Assembly: GCA_015501595.1 (NCBI GenBank)
Contig: JADNRX010000019.1
Location: 248,001-312,000 of the forward strand
DNA from: Hymenopellis radicata
Lineage: Eukaryota > Basidiomycota > Agaricomycetes > Agaricales > Physalacriaceae
DNA: 64,000 bases
Direction of reading: 5' to 3'
Part shown: positions 54,912-64,000 of the stretch, one piece after another
How positions within the stretch are numbered: position 1 is the stretch's first letter
Layout of the letters: each line of letters starts with the position of its first letter
Notes under the pieces: generated by a model
What the model was told of the DNA's origin: nothing
Seen by the model: the letters and a program-made list of their open reading frames with translations, nothing else
Database searches by the model: none
Made by a program: the position numbers and the translations under genes

Positions 54912-55212
54912 ATGCCTCGCCCTCATCGTGTCCGAAATCAACAACCTGACAACGCCCCAGGAGCTGGCGCGTCGACGCGAAACGGGATGAACAGGCTTGA
55001 GATGCTGGACCGACTCAGAGATGGCGACCAGAAGCGGAATGATGGTGAGTTAGTTCAGGATTGATCAGGAATTTGTACGCGTTATGTACGCGTCGCAGGG
55101 CTCGGCACGGCTTGCCGGGGGCACCGAGTCATCGATAGCGCTCCTTGTCCTCTTACTCCGAGTTCACCTCGACTGCCAGACAGTGCTGACGATGGCGACA
55201 CAGAAATTTAGA
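54912..55212 (+). other. possible small upstream ORF overlapping the MetRS start
   Basis: An ATG at 54912 opens MPRPHRVRNQQPDNAPG...; a consensus intron (55045-55098, GTGAGT...GCAG) then joins it to a frame ending [10 protein letters not shown] with a stop at 55210-55212. It overlaps the first codons of the methionyl-tRNA synthetase in another frame. It may be an upstream ORF, an alternative leader exon or chance. Confidence 0.3.
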
Positions 55213-57887
55213 CAAGCAGATGGCCTATTGCAGATTATACCACATCCAGGTGCCCCAGCCATGTACGTGACAAGTCAGAGGCCACTTGAGAAACTGATCT
55301 GTCACTAGACTACCCAAGGAGGGCGAAACAAATATCCTAATCACTTCAGCATTGCCATACTGCAACAATGTACCTCATCTGGGTAGGCCAGTAACCCACT
55401 ACGCTGGTCTTTGATTGACCGGAAACACAGGGAACATCATTGGAAGTACTCTTAGTGCCGACGTCTTCAGTCGGTACGTTTCCATCATTGCTGGTCGGTG
55501 TAGAGGCTGATATGGCTGCAGTTACAATCGTACGTGGATGTGATGAAGCGCGCTTGATTTTTTTCAACTCCTTTGTCGGACAGGAACGAGAAATAGAACG
55601 ACATTGTATATCTGTGGAACCGACGAATACGGAACTGCGACAGAGACCCAGGCCATAAAAGAAGGCGTAGAGCCGAAAGTGCTTTGCGACAAGTACCACA
55701 TTCTCCATAAGGAGACCTATGAGTGGTTTGACATCGGGTACGAATTCTCTTCGAGTCGTGAATCATGCTCATCGCGCCACAGTTTTGACTACTTTGGACG
55801 CACTTCCACCGAATGGCATTCCACGTAAGCCTCCGACATATCTTCCATAGCTTCGCTCATCTCGAAACTAGTATCTGTCAAGGTATCTACCGGAATCTAC
55901 GGAAGAATGGATATCTCGAAAAGCAGGACAAGGAACAAGTCTATTGCGAAGGGTGCCCCAAGCACGTATCTTTTTCCGTCCCAACGATTATCGTTAATCG
56001 GCTCCCTTAGATTCTTAGCAGACCGCTTCGTCGAAGGCATCTGCCCGCACTGTGGCTATGAGGCAAGTTGTATTTACACTATATCTGAATGTATAACTGA
56101 CAAAATCATTCAGGATGCCCGTGGAGACCAATGCGATCTTTGTAGTCGTACCTTAGATGCAATCGAGCTAATCAAGCCTCGTTGTATGGTCAACAAGGAC
56201 CACAAAGTAACCACCCGAACTTCCACCCACAACTATCTCAAGCTCAACGAGATACAACCACGGACGGAAGAGTGGATCAAGAAGTCCTGGAAAGCTGGCC
56301 ATTGGTCTCCCAACTCCGTCATTAATGCCAACGGTGAAATAATTGATGCGCGTATCAAAGCCGGTCTTCTTCCGACGCCATTGACACGAGATCTCAAATG
56401 GGGTGTCAAGGTGCCTATAGATTCGGAGGAGGACAAGGCCATGGAGGGGAAAGTCTTATGTGAGGCCCATACGGTTCGATATACATGTAACTGACGCGTC
56501 TCGTCTAGATGTTTGGGTAATGGCGGAATATTCGACGATCTTATATGTCAGCTCACCCGCCTTCGTAGTACGATGCACCGATTGGATACCCCAGTATCAC
56601 TGCCAATTATACACCAGAATGGGAGAAGTGGTGGTTCAATCCCAACGACGTTAATCTCTATCAGTTCATGGGCAAAGACAACGTGTATTTCCACACTGTG
56701 TACTTCCCCTCCGTTGAACTTGCGGATGGACGTAATTGGACAATGTTACACCACTTGTCCACTACAGGTAATATTCAGCAGACCGATTCACCCCACACTG
56801 AATACAATGATTACAGAATACCTTAATTACGAAGGCGGTAAATTTTCGAAAAGTAGAAATCGTGGCGTCTTCGGTCCAGCCGCGAAGGAGACGGGCATAC
56901 CGTCTTCCGTTTGGCGCTATTACCTTTTGTCGACCCGCCCAGAAACGGCCGATGCCATGTTTTCTTGGGCTGATTGCGTAAGTCTCTGAAATACACTGTA
57001 CACTTGTTATCCTCATGATCTCTCTAGATTGCTGCTAACAATAACGTTCTTTTAAACAAGTGAGTCGATTCTCTCAGTCGTAAGAAACGTGTTTCTCAAT
57101 CGATTGTAGTTTTGGAAACTTCGTCAATCGAGTTCTGAAGTTCGTCGCGTCGCAGTACGACAGTGTCATTCCAGAGAGTGGAGACGAGCCTGGCCCGCTT
57201 TCTCCCAACGACGAACACGATGCGAAGTTCATTTCCGACGTAAACGCCTCACTACAAGAATACATTTCCGACATGGAGGCTGTCAAGCTCCGCAAAGGTC
57301 TGCACACTGTTATGCAGATCTCGGGTCTCGGCAACAACTATCTGCAGTCGTCTGGTCTTGGAAAGGCCTTGATGACTTCGGATCCCAAGCGCTGTGCGCA
57401 GGTCGTCTCCCGCGCGGTCAACCTGATCTGGGTGTTATCGACGTTGGTGTATCCCTACATGCCTGCGACGTCGGCGGCCATTTTAGAGCAGCTCAATGTG
57501 CCGGCACGAGCTGTACCCGACGTTTTGTCAACGGACATCCTTGCCGGCCATACCATCGGCAAGCCAGCCCACTTGTTCAAGAAGATCGAGGAGAACATGG
57601 CTGAAAAATTCAGGGCCAAGTTTGGCGGTCTTCCTGAGGTAGAGGAGGCACCGAAGCCGAAAGCGGGAAAGAAGAAGTCTTCGAAGGCACCTGCGGCGCT
57701 GTCTCCAGATGTTGTTAGGACGCCCGAGATGCTCGCTGTAGAGGCCAAGATTGCGGAGCAGGGCGATGTCATTCGCGCCTTGAAGGCGAAACCGAAGGCG
57801 CCGGAGACGGATTTGGAGATCAAAGCTGCGGTGGATGTCTTGAACAAGTTGAAGACGGATTTGTTGGATCTGGCGCCCAAGGCATGA
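55192..57887 (+). CDS. MES1: cytosolic methionyl-tRNA synthetase with C-terminal WHEP domain
   Basis: Charges tRNA-Met with methionine (class I synthetase). The start [23 protein letters not shown] is followed after one intron by [18 protein letters not shown], the HIGH-type signature (HLGN). [16 protein letters not shown] and the zinc-knuckle region with paired cysteines (CEGC..., CPHCGYE, CDLC) come next, then the KMSKS-type loop [14 protein letters not shown]. The anticodon-binding helices include YNFGNFVNR-like and [13 protein letters not shown] Lys/Pro/Ala linker leads to a C-terminal WHEP-type helix hairpin ([15 protein letters not shown]...[10 protein letters not shown]). About seven introns are present. 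The N-terminal GST-like extension of the yeast enzyme is absent. Alternative starts cannot be excluded. Confidence 0.92.
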
Positions 57888-58383
57888 AGATAGAGAAGCT
57901 GTACCTAGAGAAGTGATGTTAAACTGTGATCCGTGTAACAAAGACTGATCATGGATTCACTGTTAGAGCGCAGATGGATCCACACCTTCCACGCTCGGTA
58001 AACTGGTAATGCCTGGAACGCGACAATCTCCAAGTCTTCTTCAAGTTGTTGTCACGCGCGTGGTACCTCAGTCGCGATCGATTTCGATCGTGCTTGTCGA
58101 GCTTTCACCATCAGAACTGAGTTCTTTAAAAGCAAGGATACACTGTTTCCCAAAGCCAAATATATGCATGTGTCGCGAGAAAGTCTAGCATTATTGTGAC
58201 GTGATCGGGTGGGCTGCTGGGCGGTTACACCGAAGTCGGACGGATGGTTTTACTGAGCGCTGCGGCACGCCTGACCAATGTACTGTACTGGAGTACGAGC
58301 GCTATCCGTTCATCGGTATCATTGCAATTGGAAAGTATAAAGAATCTACCTGACTTCCCAATCTTCAACAAACGACATTAACA
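57888..58383. other. intergenic region
   Basis: About 500 bp after MetRS, with a TATA-like aagtataaag near 58332 ahead of the decayed dehydrogenase. Confidence 0.4.
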
Positions 58384-59430
58384 ATGCTCTACACAGGAAA
58401 GACATTTAAAGGCTCACCGACTGGAGAGCTCTCTGGAGGGATGCGACTCGGAGGTCCTCGTCAGGATCTCTTAATAGTGGATTTTGTGGTACAGATCTTC
58501 TCGCAGTGTAAACCGGTTGTGCGCTGGGACACGAGGGTATACCTCCTACCTCCCGCACTCAATTTGATGCTGATTTCAGGCTCAAGGTGCTGGATACGTA
58601 GAAGAAGTAGGGCCGTCCTGCAAGGTAGGCTGGAAAGTCGGTGATCGCTGTAGCCAGTGCCGCCCTTGTTTGAGGGAAAGAGGAATATTGTCCGGAAGCA
58701 TCAATACGCCACGCACCCAGGTGATGAGCAAGAGTTCATAGGCGGATTGGCTTTCAAGCTCCCCGATGGCTCGAGCAATGAACATGCCGCGCCTCTCATG
58801 TGTGGGTACACCATTTGGATGTGTGCAACAGGCCGCGCTTATAGAACATGTCAAGCCTACGGATTGTTGGTATTGGTGGACTCGGACATCTCAACATCCT
58901 GTTCGCGTCCAAGATGGGCTGTGACATTGTCGTATGCTCTGGGACGGAATACAAACGTGAAGAAGCCTCGGCGATGGGCGCTCATGTTGAAGTTTACGCA
59001 ACGAAGGGCGTGGAGGACTTCAGCACCCTCGGTCTGTCGACCGGCTGATCATTGGCGGACAACTATTTCTAGCTCCTGTCAGTCAACTGCATCATTATAC
59101 CTTTGTATGTCACTCTTGGAGCCTAGCTGTCGACCCCATCCACTGAAATGACCCTCCCGGGGTACAGCATTGATGATTTTGGATGGGAGGAGTATGCAGT
59201 GAGTGCCTATCAATGGCTAGTAGAAGGAACGACTGTCTCCGTTCATCTCATACAGTTTGAGTAACGAGACTATCTCAATGCCACTGATTAACGACCTGCT
59301 GATGTTTTCTTTAGCAATGACATGCCGGAGTTCGCGCTCCCAAGATTGAAAAGTTTCCAACGACTAAGGAAGGTATTATGGAGGCGATAGAGCAGCTGAA
59401 GGCAGTATATATATGCGTTACACGGTTACC
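58384..59430 (+). pseudogene. decayed zinc-dependent alcohol dehydrogenase
   Basis: Scattered but ordered pieces of a medium-chain Zn alcohol dehydrogenase of the cinnamyl-alcohol-dehydrogenase type. They are MLYTGKTFKG at the start; GAGYVEEVGPSCKVGWKVGDRC followed by QCRPCLRE (remnant of the structural-zinc loop); IVGIGGLGHLNILFASKMGC with VVCSGTEYKREEASAMGAH (nucleotide-binding fold); KGVEDFSTLG; and a C-terminal remnant read as PTTKEGIMEAIEQLK near 59370. Frames change several times and catalytic segments are missing, so the gene is not functional. Confidence 0.72.
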
Positions 59431-59529
59431 CAGGCGTACTTGCGACTACTTGCGAACGATTGTTATCGGAAGACCGGGCCGATATCCTTTCCTGATTTGG
59501 ATTTTTCCCTTCTCGTTTTCCTGCTCTTG

Positions 59530-62300
59530 ATGTCGCTATGTCGGTCGATTAGGCCGTGCTCTTCGTCTCTGGCATCCTCGTCGCACGGCCCACAAATTAT
59601 CACTACGTTCGGTGTGCGCTACCGTTCAAGCAAGGCGGCCAAGAGATACGGGGCCAAGGTGAAAGCGAAGGCGGCAGCTTTGTCGGCGGCTTTGGCGCCA
59701 ACTCGCGGGAAGATTTTAAACAAAGTAGGCTTCACGCCGTACGCGAGCCCGGACGAAGACCATCATACCAAGCGTAGGTCGCGTCTCTGCATCTCGACTG
59801 AAGCTCATATGCTCTTTAGCCTTCGCCATTCCCGATCTCGCCAAAAATCCTGACTTGATCGTTCCTCCCTCCCCGCTCACCCCGGATTCTCCTGCCTCTG
59901 ACGTTCTGTCTTTCTTTGAGGAAAATGCAAGGCGTTGGACCAGGCAAAGCCGCGTGAAGGACAGACTTGCCTCATTCGGAGTGCATGCCTCTTACCTACC
60001 GAAAGTATTGCACGCTTTTGCTTCGGACGCTGCAGCTGGACGGGTGCGCTATGACGATGCAGATCCTGCTGGCACTTTTACTGCCATTCGAAACATGACC
60101 GATGTGCAAAAACGAGAGATTGACGAACACGGCCAGGACGCGCTTGGTTTTAGTCTGGCGAGGTTCGCTAGGTCGGAATTAGGCGATGGTGTCGACTCCT
60201 ACATGGATCTCGTATACACCAATGTTCTGTACGCATGGGCGGGAAGCCCCATCGCCCACGCGCACACCCAGACCCAAGCTGTTTTCCCCGCTTCAGTTCT
60301 GGAGCAAATGACCGCTCTTTCAACCGCCGTCGCCGCGCCAACGCCATCGTTCTACCTGGGCGCGCGCACCCTAAAGCGCCGTTTCATTCTGCATGTGGGA
60401 CCGACCAATTCCGGCAAAACGCATGCGGCGTTGAGGGCATTGGCTGCTGCTCCAAGTGGTGTATATGCGGGTCCGCTCAGGCTACTCGCGCATGAAATCT
60501 GGGAACGGCTGAATATGGGCTCTATTGTCCCCAAAGGCGTCGACGAAAGTCAGATTCGGGACGAGGAAGTTGCTGGGGAGGAGGACACCAATCTGGATAC
60601 TTCTGGTAAGGCTATCATCAAAACAGGACTCGGCAGACAGAAATGGGTCCGTGAAACTAACATGATCACCGGCGAAGAAATCAAGAGTGTATCACCATTT
60701 GCGCAGCACATTTCGTGTACGGTAGAGATGCTCAACTTCGGCGTGGTCTACGATGTTGGGGTTATCGACGAAATCCAACTTCTTTCGGATCCGGAGCGTG
60801 GTTTTGCCTGGACGGCGGCGGTGCTTGGTCTCAACGCAGCCGAAATTCATCTTTGTGGAGAAGCCACAGCCATTCCCCTCATCCGGGCCCTCGTCGAATC
60901 GTGTGGAGATTCACTTGAAATCCACGAGTATACGCGTCTATCTCCGCTCATAGTAGAAGACCAGTCGCTTGAACATGACCTGGGTCGCATACAGGCTGGA
61001 GATTGTATAGTCGCCTTCTCACGCAGTCAAATCTTCCGATTCAAGAGCGAGCTGGAAGCGAAGGGTCTCCGTGTAGCGACCATTTATGGACGTCTTCCTC
61101 CTGAAGTGAGGAGTGAGCAAGCTGATCGGTTCAACACGGGCAAGGCTGACGTGTTGGTGGGAAGTGATGCGCTTGGCCTCGGTCTCAACTTGTATGTCGC
61201 TATTCTGTCGTTCCCACTTAGTTTCTTATATGATTCACAGAAAAATTCGGCGTATGATATTCAGTCAAATGGCTAAAGTGCACAGTGGCGGCTATGGTCG
61301 GTTGCAGCCGCTGAGTGTAAGCCAGGTCAAGCAGATCGCCGGACGTGCTGGTCGTTACGGACTTCACTCACCAGCGCCAACACCCAAGGCTGGAGATACA
61401 CCATCTGATAATACGCCCTCCCAGCCAACCTCTACAGTTGGCGCAGTAACCACCGTGTATCCTGGCGATCTGGCCTTCCTGCGACGTACTATGGAACTTA
61501 CGCCGCCCCCGCTTTCCACTGCCAAAGTAAACCCGTCCATCGAATCCGTGCAAGCGGCCTTGCGAATTATTTCCAAAGCCAGCGTCAAGTACACACTTCC
61601 GCTTATCTTCAATGCACACCGATATGCTGCGCGTTGCCCATCGCACCTGCGATATAGCGGATTCGAGAGGAACGATGCCAATTGGGAGGCCGTTATCAGC
61701 TTTATGGATTCTCAGGGCCTAGGTTTAGACAAAGTTCCGCTCGAAGTAACGATGCTGAGCTTGGCGGCCCCCCTTCCTATCCGTGATCTGCAATCCCATC
61801 TCTATATTCGCAGTCTGTTTAGCCGTCTAGTAACAGATCTGGTCGTCCCCGTTGAAGCTGTCCTCCAGGATGGTCTCGGGGGGCCATATGGATATGCGGA
61901 GTACTTGCAGGCAACGGAGGTTGCGCTTGGGTTCCCGAACGTGTCGTCCGATGCCAACATTCTCCTCCCAACGGCCAGGGATCTCCTCAGCATAATGGAG
62001 ACAATGCACTCTTGTTTAAGCTTGTATTCTTGGATGCACTACAGACGTCCGACCAGTTTCCCCGACTTGACAAGAGTGCAGGAAGATCTCCTGCCACGGA
62101 CACGTAACACCATCGACAGCATATTGGCGGGAGGGTTGGTGAAGAACAGAAGAGCCTCTGACCATGGAGTTTATGGGGAGAAGGAACAAAAGGTCAAGTA
62201 TCAGCAAAATGTTTACATGAAAGGGCTCCAGCTGGATATGAGGGACAAGATGTACAGCGGGCTGCGGGAAAATATTAAACGGAAACAGCAGCAGCACTGA
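59530..62300 (+). CDS. SUV3: mitochondrial ATP-dependent RNA helicase SUV3
   Basis: Superfamily II helicase of the mitochondrial RNA degradosome. Exons are 59530-59773, 59820-61191 and 61241-62300. The N-terminus (MSLCRSIRPCSSSLASSSHG) is Arg/Ser-rich, as expected of a mitochondrial presequence. Motif I is HVGPTNSGKTHAAL and motif II DVGVIDEIQLLSD (DEIQ in place of DEAD, typical of SUV3). CGEATAIPLI, AFSRSQIF, TIYGRLPPEVR and VGSDALGLGLNL follow, then IAGRAGRYG (motif VI), and the SUV3-type C-terminal domain. An acidic/Gly insert (about residues 240-260) and a Ser/Thr/Pro insert after motif VI (TPKAGDTPSDNTPSQ) are lineage features. Length of about 890 aa is within the fungal range. The next exon phase supports the ATG at 59530. 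Confidence 0.93.
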
Positions 62301-62827
62301 CAATGAGGATGGTGCTTTCTAGATAACTTATTTTACTTGCTTTTTCGCTTACATCGACATACGTCCGTACCGTATACATACTGCATATAATCTCACCGAT
62401 GCTCACACGCCTATTGATCTCAATATACTATAGCAACTAAATAACTCATCATATCATCAAGGTGCAATCATATAAGCAAAAGGATATTGATATCCTCAGA
62501 GCAGAAGGAACAATAATAGTCCTAATAATCGTAACGTGTCATAAGGATCAGAAGAAAACAGGCAAACCAAGAAATTCATTCCAGAGTAAAATATAAAGAG
62601 ACACGAGCGGAGCGAGTGTCTATTCGCAGCACTCTGGCCTTTATCTGGCCTTTTCTCAGTCTGAAACTTTCTGCTTGTGTCCTCAGCTAGCCTCAGCTTT
62701 GCCTTTATCTTATCGTATCTTATCTCGGCGGGACTTGACTGGTGAATGCCGACGTGCCGATCGAGCCAAACAATACCAACAAAACTTGGAGCGGTCGACT
62801 GCATGTTGCCGCTGCACAACGTCGCCG
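62301..62827. other. intergenic region, no gene seen
   Basis: About 530 bp, AT-rich, with no motif or conserved frame. Confidence 0.4.
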
Positions 62828-63008
62828 ATGCTCGACTCTATGTCGGCGCCGTCATTGTCCCTCTGCTACTTGCCCTCTACTTCGCCCATAGTCGCTGTCG
62901 ATGAAGGGATTGCCCGCCATTCCGACATCGTCATTATACTTTATCGTGAGTGCTGTTGTCGATAGAAAGTCGTCTTTCATGCAACGGGCAGGGTCCCGCT
63001 CCACATAG

Positions 63009-63709
63009 GTCTTCGACGAGTCCATCTGGGAGAAGGCGTTGGGATCGCCCACGACGGCGAGCAAGCACTGGTGGAGCAGCAAGCCTCGTATGGGCCCCTG
63101 GCGGGACACGACCAAGAAGCATACAATCTCCACTGAACAGGGGGAAGGATGGGACAATGTCAAAAAGGTATGTCTCTTCTATCGATGCGTAACGCCAAAC
63201 TAAAATGCCTTTTAGCGCGTCGCCAAGGTCGCTTCTTCTATCCTAGGCACAACACTGGGCTATGAAGCCCTTCTCCTCAGTATGGACCTACTCGAATTTC
63301 CCCTCCAGAATGCCGCCAGACCGCTACTACAGATCTGGGATTCCCTTCAACTAGTCGATGTATGCGATTGTTTCCTGCCTATATTACTTTATGCTCAATT
63401 TGCTCGATAGATGAATCGCTCTGCCTGTCTTGGTTTAACAGAACGCTGCGCCGCAAGAAATCAAGGACACAGGGGACCAAGTGGGCAAAGAACTTCGGCT
63501 GCCCATGACCAAGCTCGACCGGTATGTGATCAGCTTTGCTTTCCTTAACATCGGCTCATATTCTTTTCAGCGTGTTCGAGTCCGTACGCGACTTTCTAAT
63601 CAAGGAGGCCGACAGGCCATTCCTGAAGCGATACCTTCAACGAGACGAGAACCGTAGGGAGATTGCAGGCTGTGACAATCTTCTTCACGAAGCCTTCGGA
63701 ATGTTTAGT
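63009..63709 (+). pseudogene. partial gene resembling fungal MLKL-like N-terminal (four-helix) domain
   Basis: Splice-linked frames read ...QGEGWDNVKK|RVAKVASSILGTTLGYEALLLS (in parts), MDLLEFPLQNAARPLL, QIWDSLQLVD, then QEIKDTGDQVGKELRLPMTKLDR|VFESVRDFLIKEADRPFLKRYL and DENRREIAGCDNLLHEAFGMFS. The order and the ending resemble the helical N-terminal domain that precedes kinase, NACHT or WD40 modules in many agaricomycete genes (compared to the MLKL N-terminal domain; a membrane-acting or signalling role is proposed in that family). Between QLVD and QEIKD, MNRSACLGLTERCA lies in another frame, so an indel has occurred. After 63709 the sequence ends in a stop within 20 codons. The upstream exon (from 63009) is tentative. 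Confidence 0.5.
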
Positions 63710-63844
63710 GTACGTCACTCTTCTTTTTTTCTTGTACTGCTCTAGGTGTCGATTCTGTTAGCGAGTAGATCCATACGCCACGGTGGCTATGCTGGTTAGT
63801 TAGTTTCCGATCGTTACTTATCTGTCAATTCCGTTGCTACCTCA

Positions 63845-64000
63845 CCTCAGTCCGTTTCCTTCACGGTCTGAGGTGAGTCTACTCATATTTACATTGCTTA
63901 TCATTACTTATTCTCTGTAGCTAGTCCACTTACTCGTGTGCTATTTCTACAGGTATTAATACAGTTCGTTTCCTTCACGGTCTGAGCTAGTCCACTTACT
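63845..64000. repeat. direct repeats at the window edge
   Basis: gt(c/t)cgtttccttcacggtct-type sequence (tttccttcacggtctgag) occurs at about 63854 and 63970. agctagtccacttact occurs at about 63919 and 63985. These interleaved repeats suggest a small duplicated segment of about 65-115 bp that runs past the window end. Confidence 0.6.

Noticed and set aside
1..64000. tRNA, rRNA and CRISPR arrays
   Set aside because: I looked for T-arm-like GGTTCGAATCC boxes, conserved rRNA words and regularly spaced repeats with unique spacers. None was convincing, and CRISPR is not expected in a fungus.
28160..64000. A secondary-metabolite or functional gene cluster on the right side
   Set aside because: The genes (splicing factor, phosphatase, transporter, cellulase, synthetase, helicase) belong to unrelated processes and no core biosynthetic enzyme is present.

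Overview
The window looks like nuclear DNA of a filamentous basidiomycete, most likely an Agaricomycete. The genes have many GT-AG introns of about 45-60 nt. The families present include a GH5 endoglucanase, a GAL4-type zinc-cluster regulator, a SARAF-like protein and a fungal extracellular-type alkaline phosphatase. The repeats include a Ty3/gypsy element with a YIDD reverse transcriptase and a SWIM-type MULE relic. Species cannot be fixed from the sequence.

Left part (1-6.4 kb): repeat-rich and essentially gene-free. It holds a 2.25-kb near-perfect inverted repeat (648-2899) and clusters of short palindromic words (GACTCGCGAGT-type near 3.05-3.23 kb, CAAGTACTTG/CACCCGGGTG-type near 3.3-3.5 and 4.45-4.65 kb).

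Retroelement (6411-26576, minus strand): a very large LTR retrotransposon. Long LTRs (5' LTR 24887-26576; 3' LTR 6411-10123) flank a 14.8-kb interior with a PBS, gag, protease, reverse transcriptase, RNase H/integrase and a polypurine tract. Between integrase and the 3' LTR lie about 7 kb that ordinary gypsy elements lack. This stretch holds four intron-containing accessory genes: two antisense (10274-11813, 12147-13012) and two sense (13148-14530, 15440-16810). The two sense genes are distant paralogues, and one carries a Cys6 zinc cluster with a basic region and a coiled coil. The word CGGAAG/CTTCCG is strongly over-represented across the LTRs and interior. The element looks dead now: a 1.87-kb TIR transposon sits in its 3' LTR, a 191-bp MITE splits pol, and there are frameshifts in gag and in one accessory gene. 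No target-site duplication is visible.

Right part (26.6-64 kb): ordinary, mostly gene-dense host DNA. In order: a truncated SWIM/MULE relic, BUD13, a 201-bp tandem repeat, a proline-rich hypothetical gene, an alkaline phosphatase with two frame breaks, a second MITE copy, a large hypothetical gene, a small secreted protein, an MFS transporter, a Zn2Cys6 transcription factor, a GH5 cellulase, a SARAF homologue, an OPT transporter, cytosolic methionyl-tRNA synthetase, a decayed zinc alcohol dehydrogenase, the mitochondrial RNA helicase SUV3, and a partial gene resembling fungal MLKL-like N-terminal domains. These genes form no cluster of related function; they read as unrelated housekeeping and lifestyle genes beside a transposon-dense block.

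Exon boundaries were inferred by eye from reading frames and splice signals. No alignment or database search was run, so family names rest on recognised motifs.
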